The translations under genes were made by a program, and so were the position numbers. A stretch of DNA of 64,000 nucleotides from Siphonodentalium dalli (Eukaryota; Mollusca; Scaphopoda; Gadilida; Siphonodentaliidae): contig CP136067.1 in the NCBI GenBank assembly GCA_032622095.1, positions 184,001 to 248,000 on the forward strand. Direction: 5' to 3'. The notes under the pieces were generated by a model. It saw only the letters and a list, made by a program, of their open reading frames with translations. It did not search any database and had not been told where the DNA came from. This document shows, piece by piece, positions 31,990 through 41,715 of this stretch; within the stretch, counting starts at the first letter, position 1, and the number at the start of each line of letters is the position of its first letter.

Positions 31990-32400
31990 GGTCGGGTCAG
32001 TAACACATTTTTTAGCTTATCTTAACTTGTAAAGCTAAGCTATTGCCATCGAGTGGTCGGAAGTCTGTGTGTATGTCTGTCCACATTTCGTTTAACACAG
32101 TCAATGACTCAATGCCTAGACGAGAACGTCCCCTTTTGAGTTTCTTGAAAAAAGGATTTCTGTCCTTTTTTTAAATTAAAAAAAATTCAAATTTGTTTTT
32201 TCGTTTACCTGGGCTTTTCAGCTCATTTCTCGACTTTTTAGATATTAATAAAAATATATAAATTTTGTTGTTTTTTTTCTGGGCTTTTCAGCTCATTTCT
32301 CAAAAAAAAATCTTTTCTTTTTTTCAAATTTGTTTTCTCTTTAGAAAATTAAATAGATACATTGCATAGAAAAATTAAATAGATACATTGCATAGCACTA
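31990..32400 (+). repeat. Dispersed-repeat fragment with duplicated TTTTCAGCTCATTTCTC
   Basis: AACTTGTAAAGCTAAGCTAT plus TGCCATCGAG opens it, as at 36000 and 24680. CTGGGCTTTTCAGCTCATTT occurs at 32211 and 32279. GAAAATTAAATAGATACATT is tandemly doubled near 32344-32390. Confidence 0.7.
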
Positions 32401-32635
32401 TCATCAGAGCTAATGCTTGTTAAAATGAAAGTTTGATATAAAAGACTCTGGCTGCAGTGTGTGCAGACCCTTTCAATATATTACTTCCATTGCATAATTC
32501 ACCAACATCAGAGCTAGATTCCTTCTCTTCTGAAATGTACTACCGTAGCGGTTATTTATATTTTTAAAAAAAATCTCATGTCATGGTCTGAACATGGTAA
32601 TATGTACTTACCGGTATATATTGTTTTTTTTCCAG

Positions 32636-32764
32636 ATACAACATGGACGGTTTATTTTGGAGTCAGTTAAAAGGCTTGCCGCAAACTTTGAAGTGGCCAG
32701 TGAGGGTTGTTGATTGGGGTGGGAATGGCGATCCACTTGTCTTCTGCAAAGCTGATAATGCTTA
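32636..32764 (+). CDS. Candidate internal exon (43 codons) with strong splice sites
   Basis: The acceptor TTTTTTTTCCAG ends at 32635 and the donor GCTTA/GTAAGTGA follows at 32765. After one leading base the frame is open throughout: YNMDGLFWSQLKGLPQTLKW, then PVRVVDWGGNGDPLVFCKAD and NA. The last two bases leave in phase 2. It begins with a Met three codons in, which could also be an initiator if the upstream exon is untranslated. Composition is convincingly protein-like. I do not recognise the family. The next candidate exon at 34022 enters in phase 0 in its open frame and so does not join directly. Confidence 0.45.
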
Positions 32765-32923
32765 GTAAGTGATAGTGTATATACATATATGGTATTGAAA
32801 TTAAAAATGCATGCATACATTATTTGAATGAGCTAATATCAGCTTTTTGAAAAAGAAGCATTTATTGAATAAATGCAGTGATATACCATATGGATCCTTT
32901 TGCACACACCCTAGTGGTTAGGC

Positions 32924-33010
32924 CTAAAAAAAATTTATCCGTGTTTCTGCTAACGGGAAATGTCTAGGGTAGGGTAGGTAGGTAGGGATTTAATTTTATT
33001 TATTTTTTAA
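32924..33010 (+). repeat. Dispersed repeat, inverted relative to 35796-35832
   Basis: GGCCTAAAAAAAATTTATCC plus GTGTTTCTGCTAAC is complementary to GTTAGCAGAAACACGGATAA and 'tttttttaggcc' at 35796-35832. TAGGTAGG runs follow. It may be one terminus of a 2.9-kb unit or simply two copies in opposite orientation. Confidence 0.65.
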
Positions 33011-34018
33011 TTTTATTTTTTTCACACCCCGCTCCGAGGTGCTCCAAGCTGTATTTATGATATTTTGACAACCGAGTGGTCATAAATAGTCTTAAATTGT
33101 ATTCCAAAATAGAGGGAAGGAAGATTGGATAGATAATTAGATATACACAATTGATGGATTACACTCCCCATTAATTGCATGTATTCAGTATTGAAATATA
33201 TGTGTAAGATGATTTACAAAACGTTAGGCTCGCGTTACAAATGGGCCTGAATTTACCCACCGCGTTACAAATGGCCCTGAATTGACAACTTGTAGGTTTA
33301 CCAAGAACTGCTGAAGGAATAATATACATGTATGTATTCAATTTGTATATTTCCTTGCAACAACTGGCTGTGACCCATTGACACTTCACACCAATGGGAA
33401 TCACAAACTTATACATTTTCCTGAGTGACCATTTAATTGCCCCACCAAATTCCAAACAACGAATACATAGGAATGTGTTATCTAGTTTTAAACTAGATTG
33501 GTCACTGTGAAAGCTGTATTTATATTTTATTTTAGTCGCTGATTGTTTCCCGATTAATCAACCATAATCACCATACCCAGTTAAAATTTGATATTGTCTA
33601 AAATAAAACTAATAGTATCAAAATTATTTCTTAGGCTTTAAAATTCCAGCGTTATGTTAAAACTGACAACGATGTATTTTGTACTGTCTGTGGCATGCAA
33701 ATCACTGAAATCAGATGAACTCAGTATTGATCACAATGCTGTAAAGATGCAACTGTATTGACCGTACATCAATCATGACATGAATACATGTAGCTATATT
33801 GTAGCTAAGGCGAAAACTAAACTTGCTTGTTTCCTATAATATGGAACCAGGTAGACAGGAAGGGAATTTTTTTTTAAAGCAAGCAATATGTCTAGACCAT
33901 TAATGCTTAAATGTATCCTCATATGTGGAGCCTGTCTATGTATTATGTGGGGAAAGAACTGAATCCAGCTCAATAAGGTGATTAGTTATATACAATTATA
34001 CATGCATATAAATTTTTA
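33011..34018. other. No gene recognised
   Basis: A 26-base doublet (GCGTTACAAATGG.CCTGAATT, 33233 and 33263) is the only structure seen. Confidence 0.4.
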
Positions 34019-34021
34019 CAG

Positions 34022-34150
34022 GAATTGGCTGAGTATTACAAAATAGCAGATATAGATATTAAAAAGTCTCCCAAAATCAGATTAAGAAGTCATCTTGCCA
34101 CTGGAGTTCGCAAACACAAGAGGTACATGGTGATCATAAAACTGTGTTAA
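34022..34150 (+). CDS. Candidate exon fragment, Lys/Arg-rich (RLRSHLAT)
   Basis: After the acceptor AATTTTTACAG (ends 34021) the frame is open for 42 codons to TAA: ELAEYYKIADIDIKKSPKIR, then LRSHLATGVRKHKR. A donor could lie at AAGAG/GTACAT (34122). The basic segment with R..HLAT resembles the region just before the conserved GH block in mollusc tyrosine-recombinase-like proteins (see 37906). The resemblance is short and I rate it as suggestive only. It may be an exon of the same broken gene. Confidence 0.35.
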   Translation, partial: ELAEYYKIADIDIKKSPKIRLRSHLATGVRKHKRYMVIIKLC

Positions 34151-34173
34151 ATATTATGAGCCATGAATGCTGC

Positions 34174-34181
34174 TATGTGAT
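34174..34181. repeat. Target-site duplication TATGTGAT, left
   Basis: Identical to 35112-35119 on the other side of the element. The preceding C may extend it to nine bases. Confidence 0.85.
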
Positions 34182-35111
34182 GGAAACGGGCCCACTCGCC
34201 CCAGGGCCAGCTCGCCCCAGTCGACCTGGGCCAGCTCGCCCCAAGGGATAATGTCTTATTTAAGTTGTCGTTTTGGGGTCGTTTTGCTTGCTTTCTCTGG
34301 CTTACAGTCAAGTGATACCATACAAAGTGATACCATACAAAGTGATACCCAAATCGGTCAACTGATACCCAAGATGTGTATCATTGAATTTGGAATGTTG
34401 AGTTAAATATACACACATTCGAGATCATTATTTGTCCGAACGTCATGTCTGAATATGCTCCATTCCTCGATCGAAAATGTGCTTGAGTCGAGCCACTGCC
34501 GTTGTATATAGTCGCAGATACAACGGAACATATTTGTGGTTATGATGTCAGATAAATATTGCACTGCTTATATACGGTATGTGGTTGGCATATGAAAGTG
34601 ATTATCTATCACACTGAAGCCATCTCATCCTATGAAGTGTGAGGTGTGATTAGTCGATTGGTTACTGTGTAAACAACCTGCTTCTATTGTTTTGATAGGA
34701 TATGAATGGGGATATAATAACGGCTTCTAAGGGTTTCCCAAACTCCAGAGATAGTGAGATGAACTCAGAGAATAAGAGAAACTTTAATATCCAGAATGTG
34801 AAAACAGTTCATTATTGTTATTTATGAATTCGCCGGTTCGTCGTTCAAACCAACTAGTGTGATAAACTGCATGGCTATATTATCTTTGCTAACAAACATG
34901 CCTAAAGTAATCTAAATGTCAAAATTGATGGACATAACTCTGAAATATATCATAATCTGAACTTAAGAAATTAATATATTAATATATATTAACTTATTTA
35001 CAACTTTAATACAAATGTAATACCCTGGCCACCTCGCCCCTGAAAGGTGGGCCAGCTCGCCCCAAAAACGGCCTGGGGCGAGCTGGCCCTGGGGCGAGTG
35101 GGCCCGGATCC
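34182..35111. mobile_element. 930-bp element with GC-rich 39-bp TIRs and 8-bp TSD
   Basis: The termini are GGAAACGGGCCCACTCGCC (left) and, inverted, GGATCCGGGCCCACTCGCC (right). Both continue identically through CCAGGGCCAGCTCGCCCCAG: two mismatches in 39 bases. The TIRs are built from repeated (GG)CCAGCTCGCCCC words, with extra copies just inside each end. The interior is AT-rich with a tandem GTGATACCATACAAA at 34311-34352 and no transposase. An intact 8-bp direct repeat flanks it, so the insertion looks recent. Eight-base duplications occur with hAT, P and Merlin elements. The terminus fits none of these clearly, so the superfamily is open. Confidence 0.9.
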
Positions 35112-35119
35112 TATGTGAT

Positions 35120-35745
35120 ATTCTATACTCTAATACAGTAGTTAGTAGTAATTGTTATATTCAAATTAATAGTTTATTATATGTACATGTATGATCTTGT
35201 TATAAGTGATTAGTTAGACCTGCCCAAAAAAATCCCACCCTCCCACAAATGCTCAATGTTTGCATCAATACCAGTGTTACACCTTTTACTGCCTAACTAT
35301 CACTCATATTTAACGGCAGAATGTTGAGAAATTCTATGAAACAATCACTTAGTTTAATTTAACAATATTTTATTTGAACAAAGTTACAAACAATCACTTG
35401 TCACATACATGTATGTCCCAGCTCATTTAAGTTATATCAACCAACACTCCTTCACATATCAAAGTTAATAAAGGTATATCTAGGTTCAAACATTGACCAA
35501 AAGACATCGTTTTATGTTTGTTTAATGTTCCCTATTTTCGAGGTAGTCCGTAAATTCGCATTTTTTGGAAGTATGTTTCCAATTAACCCCGGTTTGATGG
35601 GTTTTGTGAGCATGATTTTCACAGTTAATTAGTATATTGACTAATTGAATTAAATTCATGACTGCAAGTAAAAGAAAATGGAAGATTATTTTGCACATTT
35701 GGACAGGCAAAAGCAAAGAAATTACCGTGGTTCAGGAAAAAAAAT
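35120..35745. other. No gene recognised
   Basis: AT-rich sequence without repeats that I can identify. Confidence 0.35.
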
Positions 35746-35749
35746 AAAA

Positions 35750-35835
35750 TTACAGTCCGGAAAAATTAGGGTCGGGGGTTTTGAACATGGGTCGGTCGGG
35801 TTAGCAGAAACACGGATAATTTTTTTAGGCCTTAT
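35750..35835 (-). repeat. Dispersed repeat, partner of 32924-33010
   Basis: 'gggtcgggggttttgaacat' and 'gggtcggtcgggttagcaga' precede the block complementary to 32924-32957. Confidence 0.65.
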
Positions 35836-35999
35836 GGCAGATTTTTGTAAGAAATCTAATGTATAAAAATACTGACATCCATACAGTTTGAATTTTGGTG
35901 ACAATGCTGTTATTTTTAAAAATGTGTTACCAATTTTACTCATACTTTGTTTTAGCTTGGGTCTAGTTAATCCTGGCTCAATAATTCGCTTAACTTGAC

Positions 36000-36460
36000 A
36001 AAGTCAAGTGGAGCTATTGCCATCGTATGGCGTCTGTTAACATTTCCTTTAGCAGGGGCTACAGCCCACATCTTTCATCCAATCATCATGAAATTTGCTG
36101 TGTACATTGACATGTAGATGGGAACGAGTGATTTTGGTGACACCCATTTAAAAAACATGGCTGCTGGCGGCCATCTTGGATATTGCATTTAAATCCCTTT
36201 CAAATCTTTTTACAAAACATATGTTGCTCAGAGCATGATACACTTTGCTATTAAAGTTAATGTTGTCATCCGCAGGCATCTAGAAGGTTAATATTCTCAT
36301 GTTTTTTTCATGGAAGTTAATGTTGATGTCTGCAGACATCAAGGAGGTTAAAGTTGGCCTGCATGTTTTGTCATGGAAGTTAATGTTGTCATTATTAAAT
36401 AAAGGTCAACATACCGGTATGAGCTTGCTTTCTCATTAAAGTTAATGTTCTCATCCACAA
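36000..36460 (+). repeat. Pearl-like family member (single copy)
   Basis: AAGTCAAGTGGAGCTATTGC opens it. GGGGCTACAGCCCACATCTT, ATGTAGATGGGAACGAGT and TGGCGGCCATCTTGGAT match units at 24660-26390. Then 'ggaagttaatgttg(a/t)' phrases are repeated about four times at 36250-36450. Confidence 0.75.
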
Positions 36461-36711
36461 CCATCTATGTGGTTAACATCAAAAGGCATTTAGCACAGGT
36501 ATCCTCACTATCTTCTGATAACAGACAGTTATTAGTAATTATTTATTAAAAGCAAGTTAAGCTACAGTGTCATTGACACTACCAAAATGAAAGTGTCATT
36601 GATACTGTAGCTTAACTTGCTTTTAATGAATAATTACTAATAACTGTCTGTTATCAGAAGATAGTGAGGATACCTGTGCTAAATGCGTTTTGATGTTAAC
36701 CACATAGATGG
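36461..36711. repeat. Near-perfect foldback, 120-bp arms
   Basis: 36461-36580 (CCATCTATGTGGTTAACATC to GTCATTGACACT) and 36591-36711 are reverse complements with only about four to five differences and a loop of about 10 bp. Each arm is the 3' end of the pearl-like family (compare the single arm at 39735-39855). Two copies therefore appear joined tail to tail. Transcripts would form a long hairpin. Confidence 0.95.
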
Positions 36712-36889
36712 TATGGTGTGAGTCAATTCTATTGATTTTATATGACTTATACTTCATATAACCTATGTATCATGCAGAAATTTTATTTTGAAATTGATCA
36801 TTAGTTTTATGGATTGAAATTTTTACCATCCGTCTAGTATAAGATTGATTCTAGGTTTTGCCCCACTGGCCCATTTATTGATTACTCTA

Positions 36890-37300
36890 TATGATGTACA
36901 TGTTTGTGTGTGTGTCCATAATTTTATATGACTATCATGTCCATGTATTAATGTGTCTCTTACATGCAAGAACAGAAAAATGAATCACAAGACAGGCAAA
37001 CTCGAAATACATTGATGTACATGTATGTGTGTGTGTCCATAATTGTACATGACTATTATGTCCATGTATTAATGTGTCTCTTACATGCAAGAACATAAAA
37101 ATGAATCACGAGACAGACAAACTCAAATTACCTTGATGTACATGTATGTGTGTTTGTCCATAATTTTACATGACTATTATGTCCATGTATTAATGTGTCT
37201 CTTTTATAAGCATAGCAAAATGAATTGACACAAACAAAATTGTGATGTGCATGACTACATGTATGTGTGTGTCCATAATTTTATGTGACTCATATTTGAG
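36890..37300 (+). repeat. About 120-bp tandem repeat, 3.5 copies
   Basis: TGTACATGT(T/A)TGTGTGTGTG, then 'tccataattttacatgact' and 'atgtccatgtattaatgtgt', recurs at about 36895, 37015, 37136 and 37245. A related phrase occurs at 40410-40470 and 40575-40630. Confidence 0.9.
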
Positions 37301-37474
37301 TATTAATAACTCTATAACAAACTATCTTCCAGTTTCAAAGTTAGGTCGGATCAGTTAGAACCTTTTCCAGGACAACTAGGAAAAATGACTGAGTTTGTAG
37401 GTTTTATCTTAATCTCCTTCAGAATGAACTAATACATTAGATTACAACTCATTGGATGATTTTTCCTTTAACAG

Positions 37475-37685
37475 CTCGATGGAAGAAGAACTACTTAATG
37501 AAGAAATGGCGGGTGGTAAGAAAAAGAAACGGAAATGCAAGCGACAACAGTGGACGAAGTCAGAAGAGGAAGAGATAAAAAAGTATTTCAATTCATATCT
37601 GGAAACTAAGACTACTCCTAGGTCGATGGCATGCGAAAAGGGAAAGAAGAAGACCTTGTTGAATGGCATCGGGCTAACCATTTAA
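37475..37685 (+). CDS. Terminal exon with a SANT/Myb-like basic segment
   Basis: The acceptor TTTTCCTTTAACAG ends at 37474. The frame then encodes SMEEELLNEEMAGG, a basic KKKKRKCKR run, and WTKSEEEEIKKYFNSYLETK, then TTPRSMACEK, before ending at tandem TAATAA (37683-37688). The W-T-x-x-E-E-E-x-I spacing resembles a degenerate SANT-like segment. In mollusc and cnidarian tyrosine-recombinase-like proteins such a segment follows the recombinase domain. The basic run could be a nuclear localisation signal. After MACEK the expected CI..EP.L...W pattern is lost, suggesting a frameshift. Here it lies upstream of the recombinase-like exon, the reverse of the usual order, so the locus may be rearranged. 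Confidence 0.5.
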
Positions 37686-37905
37686 TAATAAAAACAATTA
37701 GTGCCATGAACCATAAAAAGTGAAATACACTTTAGTAAAAAATGTGTACTGTTATGATCTGTCATTTCTGAAAGGTACGAGGTGAACAAACTGATTATCA
37801 CATTCTGACATAAGGTGATCGGAACTAAACTTTGCTATGTAATTTCTGTAAAATTGACAAATTATTCCTCTTTTCCTTGTTAAATTTGGCAGTTGTATTT
37901 TCTAG

Positions 37906-38121
37906 GTTATTAACCTCAACCCAAATGAGCTGCAGTGGGTATGCAATCATTTGGGCCACACTCCAAGGGTGCATCTAGAGCACTATCGCCAAATGAGTGG
38001 CTTAATTGAAAGGGTGCAAATCAGCAAAGTGCTGTTGATACAGGATCTGAATTTATCGGAGAAATTCGTTGGGGGAAAAGCTTGGATAGCATATAATTTG
38101 CAACAGGTTATTGATGATTAA
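37906..38121 (+). CDS. Exon with the C-terminal catalytic block of a tyrosine-recombinase-like protein
   Basis: The acceptor TATTTTCTAG ends at 37905. The phase-0 frame is open for 71 codons to TAA. It encodes INLNPNELQ, then WVCNHLGHTPRVHLEHYRQM and ERVQISKVLLIQDLNLSEKF. The NHLGHT...H..HYRQ pattern fits the box-II region of tyrosine recombinases: LGH, then a tyrosine at the nucleophile position about eight residues on. That block is conserved in Crypton-like and host-domesticated mollusc proteins. A donor could lie at CAACAG/GTTATT (38107). Upstream recombinase exons are not identified, except possibly 34022-34150. The active-site arginines cannot be assessed here. The family assignment comes from motif recall, not a search. 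Confidence 0.5.
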   Translation, partial: VINLNPNELQWVCNHLGHTPRVHLEHYRQMSGLIERVQISKVLLIQDLNLSEKFVGGKAWIAYNLQQVIDD

Positions 38122-38477
38122 ACCCCCCCTTCAAATTTTGACATTCCAGGCAGAATCATGGCAGTTAGTGCATTAGAATATTTTTGAAATTTTTTTAAGC
38201 ATGGATTTCTGGCATAAGTTTGTAGTGCTGTGCCAGTGCAAACTCTTTTGTTTGATAAACTGGATATAATCTTGTTAGAATAATGCAAAATAAAATTAAA
38301 ATAAATTTGACTGATTGTTCTTGTTGATTTATATTGAACATGTGTTTGCCCAGTATAGCCAGCTCAGTCAGGGGTTAATGAATTTTGATCCCTAGAGTGG
38401 CTAGTCATGATATAATTTATATCACAGGTTCCTTCTCCTTTACTATGTGGTAGCACATACTTTTCAATATTAGCTTA
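38122..38477. other. No gene recognised
   Basis: AT-rich 3' flank of the preceding exon. No repeats are seen. Confidence 0.35.
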
Positions 38478-38480
38478 TTA

Positions 38481-38998
38481 GGCATAGTGCGGTTATTTTT
38501 GAAGTGGCATAAATGTTGCTAACATTTATTAACTAACTTTCACTTGGAGTGCTTTTCACAGTGAATTCTTATTTATTTTTATTCATCTTTCGGTAACCGA
38601 CCAGACCATTCTTCAGTGTTGCGACCCTATGCTGCATGTATTAACTTATACACTCTCAGCGGTCCTCGGTGGCTCAGTCGGTAAGGTGTTCTACTCCAAT
38701 GCCGACTGGCCCTCCAGCGCGGGCATCAGAGGTTCGAACCCATGTGTTGTCTCCAACGGGTTTGTTTCTCCTAAACAGCCTATAGAATCACTGCAGATAT
38801 AGCTGTGTGTGCGGACTTTCCTCCCCACTAAAACTGGCAATGTCGTGATATGGCCTTAGATGCTGAGAGCGACATAAAACTCCAATCAATCAATCATATA
38901 CACTCTCGATTTCAATGATGAAGACTCGCTTCGATAAAAGACTCAATTCAATAGAATTTGGCCAATTGTATGCCATTTGAAAATAACCGCACTATGCC
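38481..38998. mobile_element. PIF/Harbinger-like MITE with TTA target duplication
   Basis: The left terminus GGCATAGTGCGGTTATTTTT, then GAAGTGGCATA, matches the inverted right terminus GGCATAGTGCGGTTATTTTC, then AAATGGCATA: about 30 bases with three differences. TTA flanks both sides (38478-38480 and 38999-39001). Three-base TTA/TAA duplications with TIRs starting GG are the signature of PIF/Harbinger. No transposase is present. Removing the nested SINE and its target duplication leaves an element of about 268 bp. Confidence 0.8.
38658..38896 (+). mobile_element. tRNA-derived SINE nested in the MITE
   Basis: The 5' part is tRNA-like with an A box TGGCTCAGTCGG at 38670 and a B box GGTTCGAACCC at 38731, spaced as in a tRNA. 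A body follows, ending AAACTCCAATCAATCAATCA, a short CAAT-type tail. TATACACTCTC (11 bp) flanks both sides (38647-38657 and 38897-38907), a clear target-primed retroposition signature. It should be transcribed by RNA polymerase III from the internal boxes and mobilised by a LINE sharing its tail. Length is 239 bp. The exact SINE family is not named here. Confidence 0.92.
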
Positions 38999-39004
38999 TT
39001 AAAC

Positions 39005-39270
39005 TCGGCGTAGTCAGGATGAGTTATTGCCATCATACAGTTTCTGTACATCTACTAACAGGCTACAACCCACATCTTTTATCCAATCATGATGGAATTT
39101 GCTGTGTACTTTGAACTAGTCATTTTGGTCACGCCCATGCAAAAAAAACATGGCTGCTGGCTGCCATCTTTGATTTTGCACTTAAATCTTTTAGCACAGA
39201 CTACAGCCCACATCTTTCATCCAATCATCATGAAAATTTGTATGTACATTGACATGTTGCTCATAACTAG
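39005..39270 (+). repeat. Pearl-like family member, left part
   Basis: ATGAGTTATTGCCATCATAC, GGCTACAACCCACATCTTTT, TGGCTGCTGGCTGCCATCTT and a second 'cacagactacagcccacatc' unit show it belongs to the family at 24660 and 36000. Confidence 0.7.
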
Positions 39271-39274
39271 AGTT

Positions 39275-39690
39275 TAATATATTCCTGGGAATTGAAAAAA
39301 CAGGAACTGGGAATTAAACCCTTTGAGAACCGGGAACCTGGAACGGTTCCTAGAAATGTATTCCCAAGTTGATCAACACAGGTTATTCACAATTTGGCTA
39401 GTTTGGGTGCATGTGACCGGGATTGTTATAATGATAATTTAGATTAACTATTTAAAAGGATTTTCCAAATTGTTATATTTGACCTTCTTGAGCCACAGAA
39501 TGGTAATTCTGCTGTACAATATGTCCTTGTTGTGTAACTTGCGTTATATCGATATGTATATGGTATACTATTCAAACTGGCCTATTGACTCAATCTTATG
39601 CTATTCTTCTGAGAATAGCCTAAGATTGTTGAAGCAACATCACCACGATTGATAACTGGTACACGTTGTAAAAGTCTTGTTTCCCACAAA
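39275..39690. other. AT-rich stretch with a GGGAACC/GGTTCC cluster
   Basis: 39275-39365 carries AATTCCTGGGAATT- and GAACCGGGAACCTGGAACGG-type words in both orientations, like a transposon end. No partner end was found. No gene is present. Confidence 0.4.
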
Positions 39691-39694
39691 CGGG

Positions 39695-39865
39695 TCATTG
39701 AAGTTGATGGTGTCATCCGCAGACATCAAGGATGTTAACATTGATATCAAAAGGCATTTTAGCTCAGCTATCCTCACTATTTTCTGATAACAGACACTTC
39801 TATATCAGTAATTCATTGAGAACAATTTAAGCAGCATTGTCATTGACACTTTCATATGTGTGAAG
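39695..39865 (+). repeat. Pearl-like family, right end (single foldback arm)
   Basis: 'atcaaaaggcattttagctc' to 'ttgtcattgacactttcat' matches one arm of the 36461-36711 foldback. Confidence 0.75.
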
Positions 39866-40305
39866 AGTGCATTTGAATATTGTGTGTAGGTTAACTAGAA
39901 AAACACAATTTGGTAATGTTTGTGAAAAAAGGCCATTATAACTTGGATATCGTTACTCACAGGCTGATCTATTTTATACTGGTTGCAAGGATAATTGTAT
40001 TCGATTTTGGCATGCAAAGATTTATTGAAATTATTATTCATAAAGTGGATTCTCTCTCTAGTTCCATTAATTAGTAATTATTTTTAGTAATCATGGTAAT
40101 GAGGTTAGGACAAACAAGTTACCGATATTGTAAAGCCTTGTTATGTCTAGGAATTGCCATCATAAGTGATGAAAATTCTTCCAAAAAGCTTGTACTCAAT
40201 ATGGGATGAAATGAGACACAAAAAGTATAAAACAAGTTATATTAATTTGGTTGAAAAATTCAGGTCATGCACATAAATACAATGTGTAGCGGTTAGTACA
40301 AAAAT
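39866..40305. other. No gene recognised
   Basis: AT-rich sequence. Nothing identified. Confidence 0.35.
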
Positions 40306-40309
40306 ATAC

Positions 40310-40790
40310 TGACTCGAAAAAGTTGCACAAATTTGAAATTTCTGATGCTATTTGGTAGAAAAAGCCACATAAAAAAATTTGCATAAACTTGGCATTGGGA
40401 GATAATCCCATAATTTTACATGATGATTATGTCCATGTATATCCATGTATTTATGTGTCCTATATAAACCACATTATGAAAAAGTTGCACAAATTTGGAA
40501 TTTCTGATACTATTTGGGAGAAAAAGCCACATTATGAAAAAAGTTGCATAAACTTAGCATTGGGAGAGAATCCCATAATTTGACATGACGATTATGTCCA
40601 TGTATATCCTTGTATTTATGTGTCTTATATAAGACACATTATGAAAAAGTTGCACAAATTTGGACACATTTGAAAAGCCACACACAAATTTGGACACACT
40701 TCAAAAGCCACGCAGTGTATCATCTGTAAGAACAAAAATAAAAGACACTCAATGCATTTTTAAAAGACACACAAATTTCAAGACACAATT
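40310..40790 (+). repeat. Interleaved repeats: AAAAAGTTGCA(C/T)AAA modules
   Basis: 'cacattatgaaaaagttgca' and 'aaatttggaatttctgatac' modules alternate with 'ataattttacatgatgatta' modules related to 36890-37300. They repeat at intervals of about 90-190 bp. Confidence 0.7.
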
Positions 40791-40794
40791 CTCC

Positions 40795-41510
40795 TCTGAT
40801 TCCATTGGACGGAATGGTTTCATATTTGGTGTGGATGTTCCCTGAGTGACTCCCATTCAGATTTGTTCAAATGTGGTCAGTGGGTCAAATAGTTGTGAAG
40901 CCAGGGCCATAACTCTATTCCTCCATAGTAATTCTTACAACGACTTCTTGTTCAGAACCATTGGGCCGATTTAGCTAATATTTGGTATGGAGGGTCCTTG
41001 GGTCACTGGTGTTCAGATTTGTTCAAATGAGGTCACCCGGTCAATTAGTTGAGAAACCAGGGCCATAACTCATAGTAATTCTTACAATGACTTCTTCTAA
41101 AAACATATTTGGCCGATTTAGCTTATATTTGGTACAGAGATACCTTGGGTGACTGGGGTTCAGATTTGTTCAAATGGGGTCACTGGGTCAAATAGGGGCA
41201 GAGCCAGGGACATAACTTTAAAAACAAAAAATTAAATTTTTGCATTTTGACCTTTAATTTTTGTTTAGGACACATCACAGCCTCATATTTATTACCTAGA
41301 TTTTTCTTAGCATGTTCTTCATCTGTATGGATTTTGGTATTGTTTATTTAACCCCTTCCACTCTTGTTTTGATATAGAATTCATCCAAGACAGGATTACT
41401 CAAACATTTTTCATCTGATCAACACCAAATTTGGTATATGAATTTTTGACACTTATATACAGATCAAGTTTAACAGAGTTATGGCCCTTAATAATTCACA
41501 CCTCTTTGCT
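40795..41510 (+). repeat. Dispersed repeat: 'agccagggccataactc' type
   Basis: GATTCCATTGGACGGAATGG, TCATATTTGGTGTGGATGTT, 'cagatttgttcaaatg(t/g)ggtca' and AGCCAGGGCCATAACTC recur about every 150 bp, here and at 43330-44260. 41285-41510 additionally matches 52735-52975 ('cttcatctgtatggattttg'). Confidence 0.85.
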
Positions 41511-41515
41511 ATGCA

Positions 41516-41710
41516 CTATTAATTTTTAAGAGAACACTGAAGCCTGTATTATTGAAAAAGCCAATTTATCATAGTGTGGTCACCCAATACTCTTGCTGAA
41601 GACTGCTTGCTTCAGACCAGTTTACCATCTGTCATTACAAGACATGACATTAGCTAAACAACTATTCTACCAGAGTCTACAAGGAATAGTCCATTGTTCA
41701 TTTCTCCAAG
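41516..41710. other. Short unclassified gap
   Basis: No gene or repeat assigned. Confidence 0.3.
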
Positions 41711-41715
41711 TGTGT

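Noticed and set aside
37442-37681. 79-codon minus-strand frame with Ser/Phe runs
   Set aside because: It is the antisense of the basic SANT-like exon, whose plus-strand reading has acceptor and composition support.
38658-38740. Functional tRNA gene
   Set aside because: A and B boxes are good, but the segment continues into a SINE body with an 11-bp target duplication, and no cloverleaf acceptor stem closes.
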